A DNA stretch of 64,000 nucleotides from Edaphobacter sp. (GCA_025462645.1 JAOAPB010000052.1:1-64000); one strand, 5' to 3'; shown: positions 25,120 to 34,562, counted from the stretch's first letter. Numbers and translations are program-made. The notes: a model not told the origin generated them from the sequence alone.

Positions 25120-26523
25120 TTATTTGGGCAAACCCTGTGATGGACGGCCGAATCGCTGACGCACGATTGTCAGTGCCTCTTCGGGCGTCGATATGAGGCC
25201 TTCGAGTTGAGCGTCTTCTGCGGCTTCAAGCATGGCTTTGAAGCGTGGCCCCGGTTTGTATCCTGCTGCGATCAGCTCTCGTCCGGTGAGTAGCAGCTTA
25301 GGGCTGATTGCCTCCACGGGTGCGGCTTCGTACTGCTGTTTTGCGAAGTCGTAGAGACGCAGGTCGCCGTGGGCGGAGGTGCAGTCGAGACGATGCAGGG
25401 CAAGATGCTCGTCGAAGCGGGGGAGGCGGAGGAAACGCTTCAGCGTCGCCTGCCGCATGTGGAGGATGTCGCCGAAGCGCATGTGATTCTTTATCAGAGC
25501 GACGATCTGCGCGATGTCTTCGTTGGAGAAGCGCAGGCGCCCAAGGATCTCCTCGGCCATGCGGACGCCCACTTCGACATGGCCATTGAACCGGATGCGA
25601 TCGTTGGGGTCGTTGGGGTCCGGTGCGCGGTATGTCGCTGGTTTGCCGATGTCGTGCAGGAGCGCTCCCCAGGCCAGCGTTGGAGAGGCATCGGGGGGAA
25701 GCTTTTCGAGCAGGAGCATGGTGTGGACCCACACGTCGCCTTCGGGGTGGAACTGGGGTGGTTGGGCGACGCCGTGGAGACGGACGGCTTCGGGCAGGAC
25801 TTGTTGCAGCAGGCCGGTTTCATCCAGCAGCTCGAAGGCGCGGCGTGCGTGGCCTTCGGTCAACATGCGGGTCAGCTCGTCGCGGATGCGCTCGCTGCTT
25901 ACCTGGTCGATCTGCGCGGCAGCGTTGCGGATGGCCTGCATGGTTCGTGGCTCGATCTCGAGGTCCAGGCGGGCCGCGAAGCGCACGGCGCGGAGCATGC
26001 GGAGCTTGTCTTCGGCGAAGCGGAGGGCGGGGCCGCCTATGGCTCGCAGGATTTGGGCGGCGAGGTCCTCACGGCCACCTACGTAGTCGAGCGTTGCCGA
26101 CGCTGCGTCTCCTGTCTCTTCGAGAATGATTGGATCGAGCAGCATTCCGTTGATGGTGAAGTCACGGCGGAGGACGTCTTCTCGCGGGTCGGTGGAGAAT
26201 CGCACGGCATCCGGGCGGCGTCCGTCGCTGTAGGTTCCGTCGTGGCGGAAGGTGGCGACCTCGGTTTTGGCACCGTCTTCGTCGCAGATGAGCACGACAC
26301 CGAAGTGCGCGCCTACTGCGAGTGTCTTTTTCGCTGGGAAGAGCTTGAGAACCACGTCTGGAGTTGCACTGGTCGCCACGTCGAAGTCCTGCGGCTCCAG
26401 TCCGAGCAGAAGATCGCGCACGCAGCCGCCGGCGAACCAGGCTTGGTGGCCTGCGGTCCGCAGCGTGAGGACGATCTCTCGTGCGGCGATGTAGCCCGGG
26501 TTGTCCTTCGTGTGGCCGACCAT
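25120..26523 (-). CDS. cca: tRNA nucleotidyltransferase (CCA-adding / poly(A) polymerase family, HD domain)
   Basis: 467 residues. The class II nucleotidyltransferase head has GGCVRDLLLG and the metal-binding DFDVAT, plus RRDFTINGMLLDP. The C-terminal half has a HD domain (LLHDIGKPATY). It adds or repairs the CCA 3' end of tRNA. ATG 26523 has GGGGAG upstream. tsaD starts only 22 bp away on the other strand, so the two tRNA genes share a very short divergent region. Confidence 0.94.
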   Translation of the reverse strand: MVGHTKDNPGYIAAREIVLTLRTAGHQAWFAGGCVRDLLLGLEPQDFDVATSATPDVVLKLFPAKKTLAVGAHFGVVLICDEDGAKTEVATFRHDGTYSDGRRPDAVRFSTDPREDVLRRDFTINGMLLDPIILEETGDAASATLDYVGGREDLAAQILRAIGGPALRFAEDKLRMLRAVRFAARLDLEIEPRTMQAIRNAAAQIDQVSSERIRDELTRMLTEGHARRAFELLDETGLLQQVLPEAVRLHGVAQPPQFHPEGDVWVHTMLLLEKLPPDASPTLAWGALLHDIGKPATYRAPDPNDPNDRIRFNGHVEVGVRMAEEILGRLRFSNEDIAQIVALIKNHMRFGDILHMRQATLKRFLRLPRFDEHLALHRLDCTSAHGDLRLYDFAKQQYEAAPVEAISPKLLLTGRELIAAGYKPGPRFKAMLEAAEDAQLEGLISTPEEALTIVRQRFGRPSQGLPK

Positions 26524-26545
26524 AGCTCTCCCCTATGATAAAGAG

Positions 26546-27760
26546 ATGCGCGATAGTACCGGCACCGGCCTCATTCTGGGCATTGAAAGCTCCTGCGACG
26601 AGACGGCGGCTGCCGTTGTCCGTGGCGGTAGCGAGGCGCTGTCGAATGTCGTTGCGTCGCAGATGTCGCTGCATGCGAACTATGGGGGAGTGGTCCCGGA
26701 GTTGGCTTCGCGGGAGCATCTCCGCAATATCGTGCTGGTTATGCGGGAGGCGATGTCGCAGGCGGGCGTGGGCTTCGACGATCTCGATGCCATTGCCGTG
26801 ACGGAGGGTCCGGGGCTGGCCGGGGCTCTGCTGGTTGGGATTACGTATGCCAAGGCGCTCAGCTACGGGCTGGGCAAGCCGTTGATCGGCGTCAATCACC
26901 TTGAGGGGCATATCCATGCCGTGCTGATGGAGGCGCGGCAGCGGGCGATCTCTCAAGGGTCGCAGGCGCTGACGCCGATGGAGCTGCCGCTGCTGGCGCT
27001 GGTGGTCTCGGGCGGACATACGCATCTTTATCTGGCGCGGCAGAGTGGCGAGGCTGCATGGAGCTATCGAAACGTGGGTCGCACTGTGGACGATGCAGCG
27101 GGTGAGGCGTATGACAAGGTCGCGAAGCTGCTGGGTCTGGGGTATCCAGGGGGGCCGTGGATCGATGCACTTGCGGTTCGGGGCAATCCGCGCGCTGTAT
27201 CCTTCCATTTTGGCCAGATCAAGCCGCGTCCCCATCGCGAAGGCGTCTCCTTTCCCAACAAGAAGGCTCCTGCTGCCTCGACCGGGCCTAGCTTCGACTT
27301 TTCGTTCAGCGGCATCAAGACCGCGGTTCTTCGTTATGTCGAGACGCACCAAATGCGGGAGAGGATTGAGGTTCGACGTGCGGCCCTGGCTGCGGACGCC
27401 ACACTGAAGCCCGGTTCCGAAGCTGTTGTAGGTCTTTGCGATGCGGAGACCCTCGATCTGATCGCCTCGTTCCAGCACGCCGTGGTGGGTAATCTTCTTC
27501 GCCAGACCTTCGCTGCTGCTGAGACATTTGGAGCGCGGGGGGTGGTTGTTTCGGGGGGCGTGGCTGCAAACAGGGAGCTACGCCGCCGCTTTCAATCGGA
27601 GGCCGACCGTCGTGGTCTCCCGGTTGCTTTTCCTTCGCTGGAGCTTTCGACCGACAATGCGGCCATGATCGCCGCGGCTGCCTGGCCGAAGTTCGTGGCG
27701 GGGGACTTCGCCGCGGAGGATCTGGGAGCGACCCCACAACTCCGTCTCGGCCAGGTATAA
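26546..27760 (+). CDS. tsaD: tRNA N6-adenosine threonylcarbamoyltransferase TsaD
   Basis: 404 residues from ATG 26546, since the longer open frame at 26501 would overlap cca. TsaD transfers the threonylcarbamoyl group to A37 of tRNAs reading ANN codons. Motifs: ILGIESSCDETAAAVV, YGGVVPELASREH, VTEGPGLAGALLVG, iron ligands in NHLEGHIHA, GGHTHLYLA, and GGVAANRELRRRF. About 50 residues longer than E. coli TsaD (337), with the extra length around residues 130-160 and 250-300. It probably forms a short run with cysS. Confidence 0.94.
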   Translation: MRDSTGTGLILGIESSCDETAAAVVRGGSEALSNVVASQMSLHANYGGVVPELASREHLRNIVLVMREAMSQAGVGFDDLDAIAVTEGPGLAGALLVGITYAKALSYGLGKPLIGVNHLEGHIHAVLMEARQRAISQGSQALTPMELPLLALVVSGGHTHLYLARQSGEAAWSYRNVGRTVDDAAGEAYDKVAKLLGLGYPGGPWIDALAVRGNPRAVSFHFGQIKPRPHREGVSFPNKKAPAASTGPSFDFSFSGIKTAVLRYVETHQMRERIEVRRAALAADATLKPGSEAVVGLCDAETLDLIASFQHAVVGNLLRQTFAAAETFGARGVVVSGGVAANRELRRRFQSEADRRGLPVAFPSLELSTDNAAMIAAAAWPKFVAGDFAAEDLGATPQLRLGQV

Positions 27761-27867
27761 CCGCAATGACACCCGGAAGCTGCCGCCTATCAGCTAAAAT
27801 CAACAGGGATTCTCAGGAGAAAGTCTGCACCGCGCCACGCGCTCGGCTGCGGCAGGATAAAGCGCAC

Positions 27868-29349
27868 GTGGCATCGATGGAACTCTTCAACACCCTTGGC
27901 GGAAAAGTCGAAACGCTGGCCCCCGTTGGCAGCCCCGCACTGCGAATGTACTGTTGCGGCCCAACCGTCTATGACTACGGCCACATCGGTAACTTTCGCA
28001 CCTTCCTGCATGTCGATGTGTTGCGCCGCTTCGTGCGCCAGCAGGGCATGGCAGTCCAGCATGTGATGAACGTAACGGATGTGGATGACAAGATCATCCG
28101 CAACGCCGCCGCTGCAGGTCTGCCGATTGCCGAATATACCGCCAAGTTTGAGCGTGCCTTCTTCGAAGACTCCGATGCGCTCGGCATCGAGCGCGCGGAG
28201 CAGGTCGCCCACGCCACTAGCTGCATTCCGGACATGGTCGAGCTTATCGAGCGGCTCGCCGCCAAGGACATCGCCTATCAGGCGGAGGACGGGAGCTGGT
28301 ACTTCCGGATCCACCGCTTTCCCGAGTACGGCAAGCTCTCGAAGAAGGACTTCGATGGCATCGAAGATGGTGCGCGTGTCGATGTCGATGAGTATGAGAA
28401 AGATGCGGCTCGGGATTTTGCTCTCTGGAAGGCTGTCAAGCCGGGTGAGCAGAGCTGGAAGACTTCGCTAGGCTCTGGGCGTCCCGGCTGGCATATCGAG
28501 TGCTCCGCCATGGCGACCAAGTTTCTTGGCGAGTCCTTCGACCTGCACGCCGGTGGCGAAGACCTGATGTTCCCGCACCATGAGAACGAGATCGCGCAGT
28601 CGGAGTCGGCCAGCGGCCACACCTTCGCGCGTCACTGGATGCATGTGCGTTTTCTGCTGGTCGAAGGCCGCAAGATGTCGAAGTCGGAGGGAAACTTCTA
28701 TACGCTGCGCGATCTTCTGCTGAAGGGCTATCGCGCCTCGGCTATCCGGTTCCTGCTGATCTCTGTGCCGTACCGGAACCAGATGAACTTCACCTTCGAG
28801 AGCCTCACGGAGTCGACCAACGCCGTCGACCGCCTGCGCACCTTTCATCAGCGTATGTTGAAGGGTGGCTTTGCGGAGGGACTCAACTCCGAGATATCGG
28901 CGGCGACGGTAAAGGCTGCCGATGGCTACACGGCGGCGCTTGCCAACGATTTGAATACCGCTGAGGCCCGCGCGGCCATCTTCGACCTGGTACGTGCCGC
29001 TAACTCCGCCGCCGATGCAGGTACTCTGCGTGCTGGAAACGTCGTCGAGATCCTGAAGGCTCTGACACTCTTCGATGGCGTCTTCGCCGTGCTTGAAGAC
29101 AATGATGCTGCGATTACCCGGGCTGCTCTTGCGTGGGCTGAGACAGAAGGCCGCATTAGCGAGGCTGACCCCTCGTTGGTTGCGACGCTGGCTCTCACCG
29201 ATGGCGATATCGATGCTCTGGTCGCCGAACGCACGCAGGCCAAGAAGACCCGCAACTTTGCTCGAGCCGACGCGATTCGCAATGACCTGCTTGCTAAAGG
29301 CATCTTGATCGAGGACTCGAAGGATGGGGTTCGCTGGAAGCGTAAGTAG
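27868..29349 (+). CDS. cysS: Cysteinyl-tRNA synthetase
   Basis: 493 residues from GTG 27868, which has AGGA 10 nt upstream. ATG 27877 is the alternative start. Class I synthetase: zinc-binding Cys in YCCGPTVYDYGHIGN (the HIGH motif is GHIGN), zinc ligands in GRPGWHIECSAMA and HHENE, and KMSKSEGN. The C-terminal anticodon-binding helices end RADAIRNDLLAKGI. It charges tRNA-Cys in the cytoplasm. About 110 bp downstream of tsaD on the same strand. Confidence 0.95.
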   Translation: MASMELFNTLGGKVETLAPVGSPALRMYCCGPTVYDYGHIGNFRTFLHVDVLRRFVRQQGMAVQHVMNVTDVDDKIIRNAAAAGLPIAEYTAKFERAFFEDSDALGIERAEQVAHATSCIPDMVELIERLAAKDIAYQAEDGSWYFRIHRFPEYGKLSKKDFDGIEDGARVDVDEYEKDAARDFALWKAVKPGEQSWKTSLGSGRPGWHIECSAMATKFLGESFDLHAGGEDLMFPHHENEIAQSESASGHTFARHWMHVRFLLVEGRKMSKSEGNFYTLRDLLLKGYRASAIRFLLISVPYRNQMNFTFESLTESTNAVDRLRTFHQRMLKGGFAEGLNSEISAATVKAADGYTAALANDLNTAEARAAIFDLVRAANSAADAGTLRAGNVVEILKALTLFDGVFAVLEDNDAAITRAALAWAETEGRISEADPSLVATLALTDGDIDALVAERTQAKKTRNFARADAIRNDLLAKGILIEDSKDGVRWKRK

Positions 29350-29390
29350 AGACGTTTTCCTGCGACTCTTATCCGGAGTAGCAGGGCGCG

Positions 29391-30338
29391 TCATCCGGCG
29401 TCGCAGACCTCTGGCTTCGCATCGGCAATCTTCCTGGGCGAGATCGAGAAGAGAGCTCTTACCTTATCGAGCGATGTCAGGTTCAACAGGATCAATCCGC
29501 AGATGACGATGGCGACGCCGACATAGGCCGTCCACAGGATCGGTTCGTGCGCAATGTACCCCCAGAAGAGTCCCCAGATGGGCAGCAGATAGGTAACGGC
29601 GACGACGTGGGTTGAGGGGATGCGCGTCAGCAGATCGTAGTAGAGCAGATAGGCCACACCGCTGCCCGCGACTCCAAGCAGCGTGATGGCGAAGATGGAG
29701 CTGCGCTGTATTGCCGCAGGATGCGTCCCGAATACTGCGAGGGGAAGCATCATGATCCACGCGAGGGAGAGCTGGGTGGTCGCGAGGCCAATGGGATCGA
29801 GACCCTTGAGCTTTGTCTTCGCGATTACGGTTGCGATGGCGTAGCCGAGGCTGGCGAGCGCGATGAACAGGACGCCGCGGTAGAAGGCTGCGGTGTCGCC
29901 GTAGTGATGTGAGTCCTGGCCGTGGCTGAAGACAACGATCAGGACACCGGTGAAGCCGAGCAGGACGCCTGCGATGGTGAACCGGCTCGACTTGGCGCTC
30001 TGTACGGCCAAGGTCAAGAGCAGCGCCCAGATGGGCGTTGTGGCGTTGAGGACAGCGGCGATGCTGCTGGGGACGGTGCGCTCGCCCAACGCAAAGAAGG
30101 TGAATGGAATCGCGTTGTTGAAGAGGGCGACGGCGAGGAGCGGTAGAAGCAGACGACGCGGCGGCAACGTGCGCCCCTTCAGTTTGAGGACGCTCCAGAG
30201 GAAGGCCGCTCCGAAGGTGAGGCGCAGCAAGGCTACCCATGTGGGAGGGAAGCTGCGGCCGGAGATCTCGATAAGGATAAAAGACGCTCCCCATACGGCG
30301 GAGAGCAGAAACATCTGGAGGACGTCACGGCGACCCAT
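29391..30338 (-). CDS. DMT (EamA) superfamily transporter
   Basis: 315 residues with ten predicted membrane helices in two EamA halves. The N-terminal helix opens GRRDVLQMFLLSAVWGASFIL, and the second half ends SLDKVRALFSISPRK after the last helix. EamA proteins export amino acids, metabolites or drugs; specificity cannot be read from sequence. ATG 30338 has AGGGAG 6 nt upstream. It lies downstream of the DoxX-like gene on the same strand. Confidence 0.85.
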   Translation of the reverse strand: MGRRDVLQMFLLSAVWGASFILIEISGRSFPPTWVALLRLTFGAAFLWSVLKLKGRTLPPRRLLLPLLAVALFNNAIPFTFFALGERTVPSSIAAVLNATTPIWALLLTLAVQSAKSSRFTIAGVLLGFTGVLIVVFSHGQDSHHYGDTAAFYRGVLFIALASLGYAIATVIAKTKLKGLDPIGLATTQLSLAWIMMLPLAVFGTHPAAIQRSSIFAITLLGVAGSGVAYLLYYDLLTRIPSTHVVAVTYLLPIWGLFWGYIAHEPILWTAYVGVAIVICGLILLNLTSLDKVRALFSISPRKIADAKPEVCDAG

Positions 30339-30361
30339 GGTAATCTCCCTGGAACGTATCG

Positions 30362-31042
30362 TCAGGCTCTTTGATTTAGAGTCGGCTGATGTTGCGCGGA
30401 TAGTATTTTTTTGCTGCTGGTAAAGGCATCGAGACTTAGCAGCGAAGCGTCGACGGTGGAGAGCGCCAGCATTCCGACGGCCATCAGGTATACGCCGTAT
30501 TCGAACTGGGAGAATCCCGAGATGGTCATTGCGGTCCCAAACAGAAGGAGAAGCGCGGCAGATCCTATTGCAGCGGCACGAATACGTATGCCCAGGAGCA
30601 GGGCAACGGCGAATGTGGTCTCGCCGACGGTGGCCAATACAGCAAGGAGAGGTATCGTTGCCGCGGGCATGAAAGGGTTGATCCGGGCTGTGTAGGCGAT
30701 GAAGTGTGCGAAATCGCCCCAGGCGACGCCGGGTGCGCCGTGCGGTCCGAGGAGGCCGAGACGATCGGCCACTGCATCCAGAAAGGCGATGGCGACGGGC
30801 AGGCGCAGCGCGGCGTTGATCAAACGGATGTGGCCGCCGGTGAGCGCGAGCAGTACGAATGGGACGGCGAACATAAACGGATATGACATGTTGCGCAACG
30901 ATTCGCGCAGAGACTCATGCAGGCGAAGATGATGAATGACCATCCACACTGCCTGTGCGAGCAGAGCGACCCACAGTACAGAAAAGACTGTGCGCCTTAC
31001 TGCGGTGGGAGTTTTTTGCAGTGCTTCGGGGCTCAGGTTCAT
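30362..31042 (-). CDS. DoxX-like integral membrane protein
   Basis: 226 residues from ATG 31042 (MNLSPEALQKTP), with AGGAG 6 nt upstream. Four or more membrane helices (VLWVALLAQAVWMVIHHL, MFAVPFVLLALTGG, LLAVLATVGETTFAVALLLG, YLMAVGMLALSTVD). The pattern LLAVLATVGETTFAVALLLGI resembles DoxX/SURF4-type quinol-linked membrane proteins, but I do not see a definite signature. Upstream neighbours on the same strand are a cupin and a MocR regulator, so the three may form one operon. Confidence 0.7.
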   Translation of the reverse strand: MNLSPEALQKTPTAVRRTVFSVLWVALLAQAVWMVIHHLRLHESLRESLRNMSYPFMFAVPFVLLALTGGHIRLINAALRLPVAIAFLDAVADRLGLLGPHGAPGVAWGDFAHFIAYTARINPFMPAATIPLLAVLATVGETTFAVALLLGIRIRAAAIGSAALLLLFGTAMTISGFSQFEYGVYLMAVGMLALSTVDASLLSLDAFTSSKKILSAQHQPTLNQRA

Positions 31043-31074
31043 TCGTTCTCCTAAGGGATGAGCTAGGCCGAGGT

Positions 31075-31536
31075 TCAGTTGGGGATACTGTTTGCAGCGC
31101 ACGGTTTCTTGAAGATGAGTGCAAGAAATCGTGCCGGACGTTCAGAGCTGGCGTTTGCCGAGACTTGATGCACGCTGTCCGGAGGCTCATAGAATACCTG
31201 GCCGGCACGGTAGGTCTTCTCTCTCTGGTCTTTGAGCTGAAAACGGATCTCGCCTTCAAGAACGTAGCCAATCACGAAGCCGGGATGACGATGAGGTTCG
31301 GAGAATCCGCCGGCCGGGTAGTTGACCTCGACCGCGGTGACGGTCCAGTGATCCAAAGAGACAGGCGGCAGCTCCTGTTCGAAGACCGTGTTTCCCTGCG
31401 TCGACTGATTTTGCGTGCCACCCAGCATGTTGGAGCCGAGCGCTGCCATTCCTGTCTTGAAGAGGCCTTCGAGTACGTCTCGTCGCGGTATCATGTGCTG
31501 ACGATAGGCCTGAAACGGACTTGCTGGAAGGTCCAT
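31075..31536 (-). CDS. Cupin-domain protein with Tat-like N-terminus
   Basis: 153 residues. Residues 15-40 (MIPRRDVLEGLFKTGMAALG) resemble a twin-arginine leader with RR followed by a hydrophobic run. The single cupin domain has SEPHRHPGFVIGYVLEGEI (metal-binding His pair) and FYEPPDSVHQVSAN. The start may be ATG 31536 or ATG 31494; neither has a good ribosome-binding site. It ends 33 bp before the DoxX-like gene. Role unknown; it may bind a small metabolite in the periplasm. Confidence 0.78.
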   Translation of the reverse strand: MDLPASPFQAYRQHMIPRRDVLEGLFKTGMAALGSNMLGGTQNQSTQGNTVFEQELPPVSLDHWTVTAVEVNYPAGGFSEPHRHPGFVIGYVLEGEIRFQLKDQREKTYRAGQVFYEPPDSVHQVSANASSERPARFLALIFKKPCAANSIPN

Positions 31537-31595
31537 TTTCTATATTTTCAGTGGGCCAATTCAAGCTATGAGGCTTGTCGGGCGGTGCTCCCTGG

Positions 31596-33038
31596 CTAAT
31601 ACTCTTCGAGCATCGCGGCCAGTTTCTGCATCCCGCGGTCAATCGCGCGCGGCTCGAAGGCTGCGAATCCGAGAAGGACGCCGGGAATCTTCTTCTGCTT
31701 GCGTAAGCTGTAGCGATCGAGGCCGGATGCGTCGATGCCGTGACTGGCGGCCATGCGTTCGAACGCGATCGAGTCGATGGGAGCGCGGTAGAACGCGGCT
31801 GTCGTCAGGCCGGCCTGAATGCCCGACAAGCGCAGGGCATCTCCGAGATGCTTTGCGGCAGAGTATTGCAGGGCTATGAGGCGTTCGGCGTAGATCTCGC
31901 GCATCCGGCGAATATATCTGCCGAGATGCCCTTCGACGATGAAGTCCGCCAGCACGGCCTGGTTGATGGAGGTGGGCCAGAGATCGGTCTCGAAGCGAAG
32001 CCTCAGGACCCTGTCCATCAGGCGGTCGGGCACGACCATGTAGCCAAGGCGCAGGCTGGGGAAGAGAACTTTGTTGAAGCTTCCGATGAAGATGACGGAT
32101 TCGGCCTCGTCCAGACCCTGCAGCGCGGGAATCGGCACTCCCGTAAAACGGAACTCACTATCATAGTCGTCTTCGACGATGATCGATCCTGCCGAGCTTG
32201 CCCAGCGCAGCAGAGCGATGCGCCGCTCGAGGGTCATCGTGCTCCCCAGGGGAAACTGATGCGCCGGTGTTACATAGGCCATCTTGGCCTGTGGGGCGAG
32301 CTGCCGCCCCTTTGCTACATTCATGCCTTCGGCATCGACTGGGACAGGAATAATTTTGGCGCCGGCGTTCCGCAAGGCCCGGGTGGCTCCGGAGTAGCCA
32401 GGGTCTTCCATCCATGCGGCATCCCCTGGCCGGATGAGTAGACGGGCTGTCAGGTCCAAGGATTGTTGGGTTCCGGTCATAACGACGATCTGGCTGGGGG
32501 AACACTGTACTCCCCTGGAGGTGCCGAGGTACTCGGCGATTGCGTTTCGCAACGGCGCGTATCCTGCGATGTCTCCACTGCCCAGCAGCGATTTCGTTGC
32601 GTGCCGCCACTGGCGTGAGGTCAGACGTGACCAGACGTCGATCGGGAAGAGGTTTACCTCGGGATCGGAGGCCTGGAATGGTCGCAATCGTTCGCGTGCC
32701 GTCGGCAGCAACGCCTTTGCCTTTCCTTGCCCTGCGGGTGCGCAGACCTGCTCCGATAGCGAAAGATCGTCCGGGAGCTTTTCATTGACCCAAGTGCCGG
32801 CCCCGGTGCGGCTCATCAGGTAGCCTTCGTCTCGCAACTGTTCGATCACAAGCATGGCGATGCCGCGCGATACGCCGTGCTGCAGCGAAAAGTCCCTTGT
32901 GGAGGGCAGGCGGACTCCTCGCTTCAACCTGCCGTCGAGGATGGCGGCTCGTAACTCGGCGTAGAGCCAATCCGTGAGGGTGGTCTCCGCTGGTCTGGCG
33001 CGGAGCGGCAACTCCAGCGAACTAATAGATTTCGCCAT
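31596..33038 (-). CDS. MocR-type transcriptional regulator (GntR wHTH plus aminotransferase-like domain)
   Basis: 480 residues. An N-terminal GntR winged helix (LYAELRAAILDGRLKRGVRLPSTRDFS) is joined to a fold-type I aminotransferase-like domain (VMTGTQQSLDLTARLLIRPG, VTPAHQFPLGSTM, IIVEDDYDSEFRF, and the PLP lysine in FIGSFNKVLFPSLRLGY). MocR proteins sense PLP or amino compounds. It heads a minus-strand run mocR - cupin - DoxX-like and is divergent from marR (87 bp between starts). Confidence 0.92.
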   Translation of the reverse strand: MAKSISSLELPLRARPAETTLTDWLYAELRAAILDGRLKRGVRLPSTRDFSLQHGVSRGIAMLVIEQLRDEGYLMSRTGAGTWVNEKLPDDLSLSEQVCAPAGQGKAKALLPTARERLRPFQASDPEVNLFPIDVWSRLTSRQWRHATKSLLGSGDIAGYAPLRNAIAEYLGTSRGVQCSPSQIVVMTGTQQSLDLTARLLIRPGDAAWMEDPGYSGATRALRNAGAKIIPVPVDAEGMNVAKGRQLAPQAKMAYVTPAHQFPLGSTMTLERRIALLRWASSAGSIIVEDDYDSEFRFTGVPIPALQGLDEAESVIFIGSFNKVLFPSLRLGYMVVPDRLMDRVLRLRFETDLWPTSINQAVLADFIVEGHLGRYIRRMREIYAERLIALQYSAAKHLGDALRLSGIQAGLTTAAFYRAPIDSIAFERMAASHGIDASGLDRYSLRKQKKIPGVLLGFAAFEPRAIDRGMQKLAAMLEEY

Positions 33039-33087
33039 GGTTATGAGCCTACCTGATTCGGGTGGATGCCGCCCCTTGAATCTTTTG

Positions 33088-33114
33088 CTTGATGTAAAGC
33101 ATCTCTATATCAAG
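33088..33114 (+). promoter_or_regulatory. Probable MarR operator (CTTGAT / ATCAAG half-sites)
   Basis: CTTGAT at 33088-33093 and ATCAAG at 33109-33114 form a spaced inverted repeat. It overlaps the ribosome-binding site of the marR gene, whose ATG is at 33126. MarR-pirin operons often carry related CTTGAT-type sites. It lies 50 bp from the mocR start, so it could affect both directions. Confidence 0.45.
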
Positions 33115-33125
33115 GTAAATCGGAC

Positions 33126-33632
33126 ATGCCAGTTGCGAAACCAATCGATGGAGTGGATACCAGCGGCGTACACGTCTGGCTGGTGCTGTGGAAGGCGACC
33201 CGCGTTCTGGAAGAGCATGGGCACCGGAGCATCGCAAGCCTCGAGATGGGCTTGAGCGACTTCGGGGTTCTCGAAGCGCTTCTGCATAAAGGTCCGTTGG
33301 CCATCAAGGATCTCGGGGCCAAAGTGTTGCTGACGAGCGGGTCGATTACGACTGCCGTGGACCGCCTGGAGCAGAGAGGCCTGGTGGAACGGGGCAACGA
33401 TGCGAACGATCGCCGCAGCCGAATCGTCCGGTTGACGTCAGTTGGGAGGCAGATGATTCGGAGGGCGTTTGCGGAGCACAAGCTTGCGATGGAAGAGGCT
33501 GCATCGGGGTTGTCGCTGCAAGACCGCGAGAGGCTGATCGACCTTCTTCGCAGGCTGGGGCAAGAGGCGGGAAGGCAACTGGAAGAGCAGAAGAGTGCCG
33601 GCGATACAAAGCGCCGGAAGGAGAGGAAATGA
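33126..33632 (+). CDS. MarR-family transcriptional regulator
   Basis: 168 residues. Winged helix with LSDFGVLEALLHKGPLAIKDLG, then VLLTSGSITTAVDRLEQRGLVERGNDANDRRSRIVRLT, the DxRS wing typical of MarR. A short C-terminal Lys-rich tail. ATG 33126 has AAGGT 9 nt upstream. The stop overlaps the start of the pirin gene (ATGA at 33629), so the two are translated as a unit. It probably represses its own operon and responds to a phenolic or oxidant signal, as such regulators do. Confidence 0.92.
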   Translation: MPVAKPIDGVDTSGVHVWLVLWKATRVLEEHGHRSIASLEMGLSDFGVLEALLHKGPLAIKDLGAKVLLTSGSITTAVDRLEQRGLVERGNDANDRRSRIVRLTSVGRQMIRRAFAEHKLAMEEAASGLSLQDRERLIDLLRRLGQEAGRQLEEQKSAGDTKRRKERK

Positions 33633-34501
33633 CCACAATGAAGAAGGTACTTGGAATCTATGGAGCGGGATCGGACCACTGGGTAGGTGATGGTTTTCCC
33701 GTACGGAATCTTTTCCCATCAAACGGAGTCAACGCGGAGATCAATCCGTTTCTTATGTTGGACTACGCAGGGCCTAGCCACTTCGAGCCGTCGAAGCGTA
33801 CGCATGGTGTGGGGCAACATCCTCACCGCGGCTTCGAGACGGTGACGATTGCGTATCAGGGATCGGTCTCGCACCGCGACTCCGCCGGCAACTCGGGCAC
33901 GATCTATCCGGGTGACGTGCAGTGGATGACGGCTGCCTCGGGCGTCGTGCATGAGGAGATGCATGCGCAGGAGTTTGCCGAAAAGGGTGGAACGTTCGAG
34001 ATGATACAGCTTTGGGTCAACCTGCCCAAGGCAGCGAAGATGTCCGCACCTCGTTATCAAGGGATTACAAAAGAACAGATCCCGACGGTGACACTAGGCA
34101 GTGGCGGACAGGCACGAATTATCGCAGGCGAACTGGACGGGGTGAGCGGGCCGGCGAAGACATTCACTCCGATCAACGTCTTCGATCTGCGCCTGAAGGC
34201 AGGGTTTGCGACGAAGCTGTCGCTGCCGGACGGCCACAACGCGGCTGTCATCCTGCTCAAAGGCGATGTAGCCTTGAACGGATCCGAGGCGCTGCAGGGA
34301 GAGGCCCGTATCGCTACTCTGAGCGCTGAAGGCGAAGGTATCTTGCTGGAGCCGAAGGAGGACTCGACACTGCTTGTACTAAGCGGGGAGCCGATCGACG
34401 AGCCTGTCGCAAGCTATGGCCCGTTCGTGATGAATACCCAGGAGGAGCTGGTACAGGCCTTCCAGGACTACAAATCAGGCCAGATGGGTCATCTTAGCTA
34501 A
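33629..34501 (+). CDS. Pirin-family protein (quercetinase-like cupin)
   Basis: 290 residues. The pirin metal motif HPHRGFETVTI (His ligands) is present, and the ASGVVHEEM region carries the remaining His and Glu. Two cupin halves: the first ends WVNLPKAAKMSAPRYQ, and the second begins GQARIIAGELDGVSG. Some pirins act as quercetin 2,3-dioxygenases. Co-translated with marR through a 4-bp overlap; a terminator follows at 34524-34562. Confidence 0.93.
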   Translation: MTTMKKVLGIYGAGSDHWVGDGFPVRNLFPSNGVNAEINPFLMLDYAGPSHFEPSKRTHGVGQHPHRGFETVTIAYQGSVSHRDSAGNSGTIYPGDVQWMTAASGVVHEEMHAQEFAEKGGTFEMIQLWVNLPKAAKMSAPRYQGITKEQIPTVTLGSGGQARIIAGELDGVSGPAKTFTPINVFDLRLKAGFATKLSLPDGHNAAVILLKGDVALNGSEALQGEARIATLSAEGEGILLEPKEDSTLLVLSGEPIDEPVASYGPFVMNTQEELVQAFQDYKSGQMGHLS

Positions 34502-34523
34502 GATCTGCTGGAACCTTAGACAG

Positions 34524-34562
34524 AGGCACGAACGTCATTCGCGTTCGTGCCTTTATTTTTTT
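34524..34562 (+). terminator. Intrinsic terminator of the marR-pirin operon
   Basis: AGGCACGAACG (34524-34534) pairs with CGTTCGTGCCT (34542-34552) around a 7-nt loop. A T-rich tract with one A (TTATTTTTTT) follows at about 34553-34562. Confidence 0.88.
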
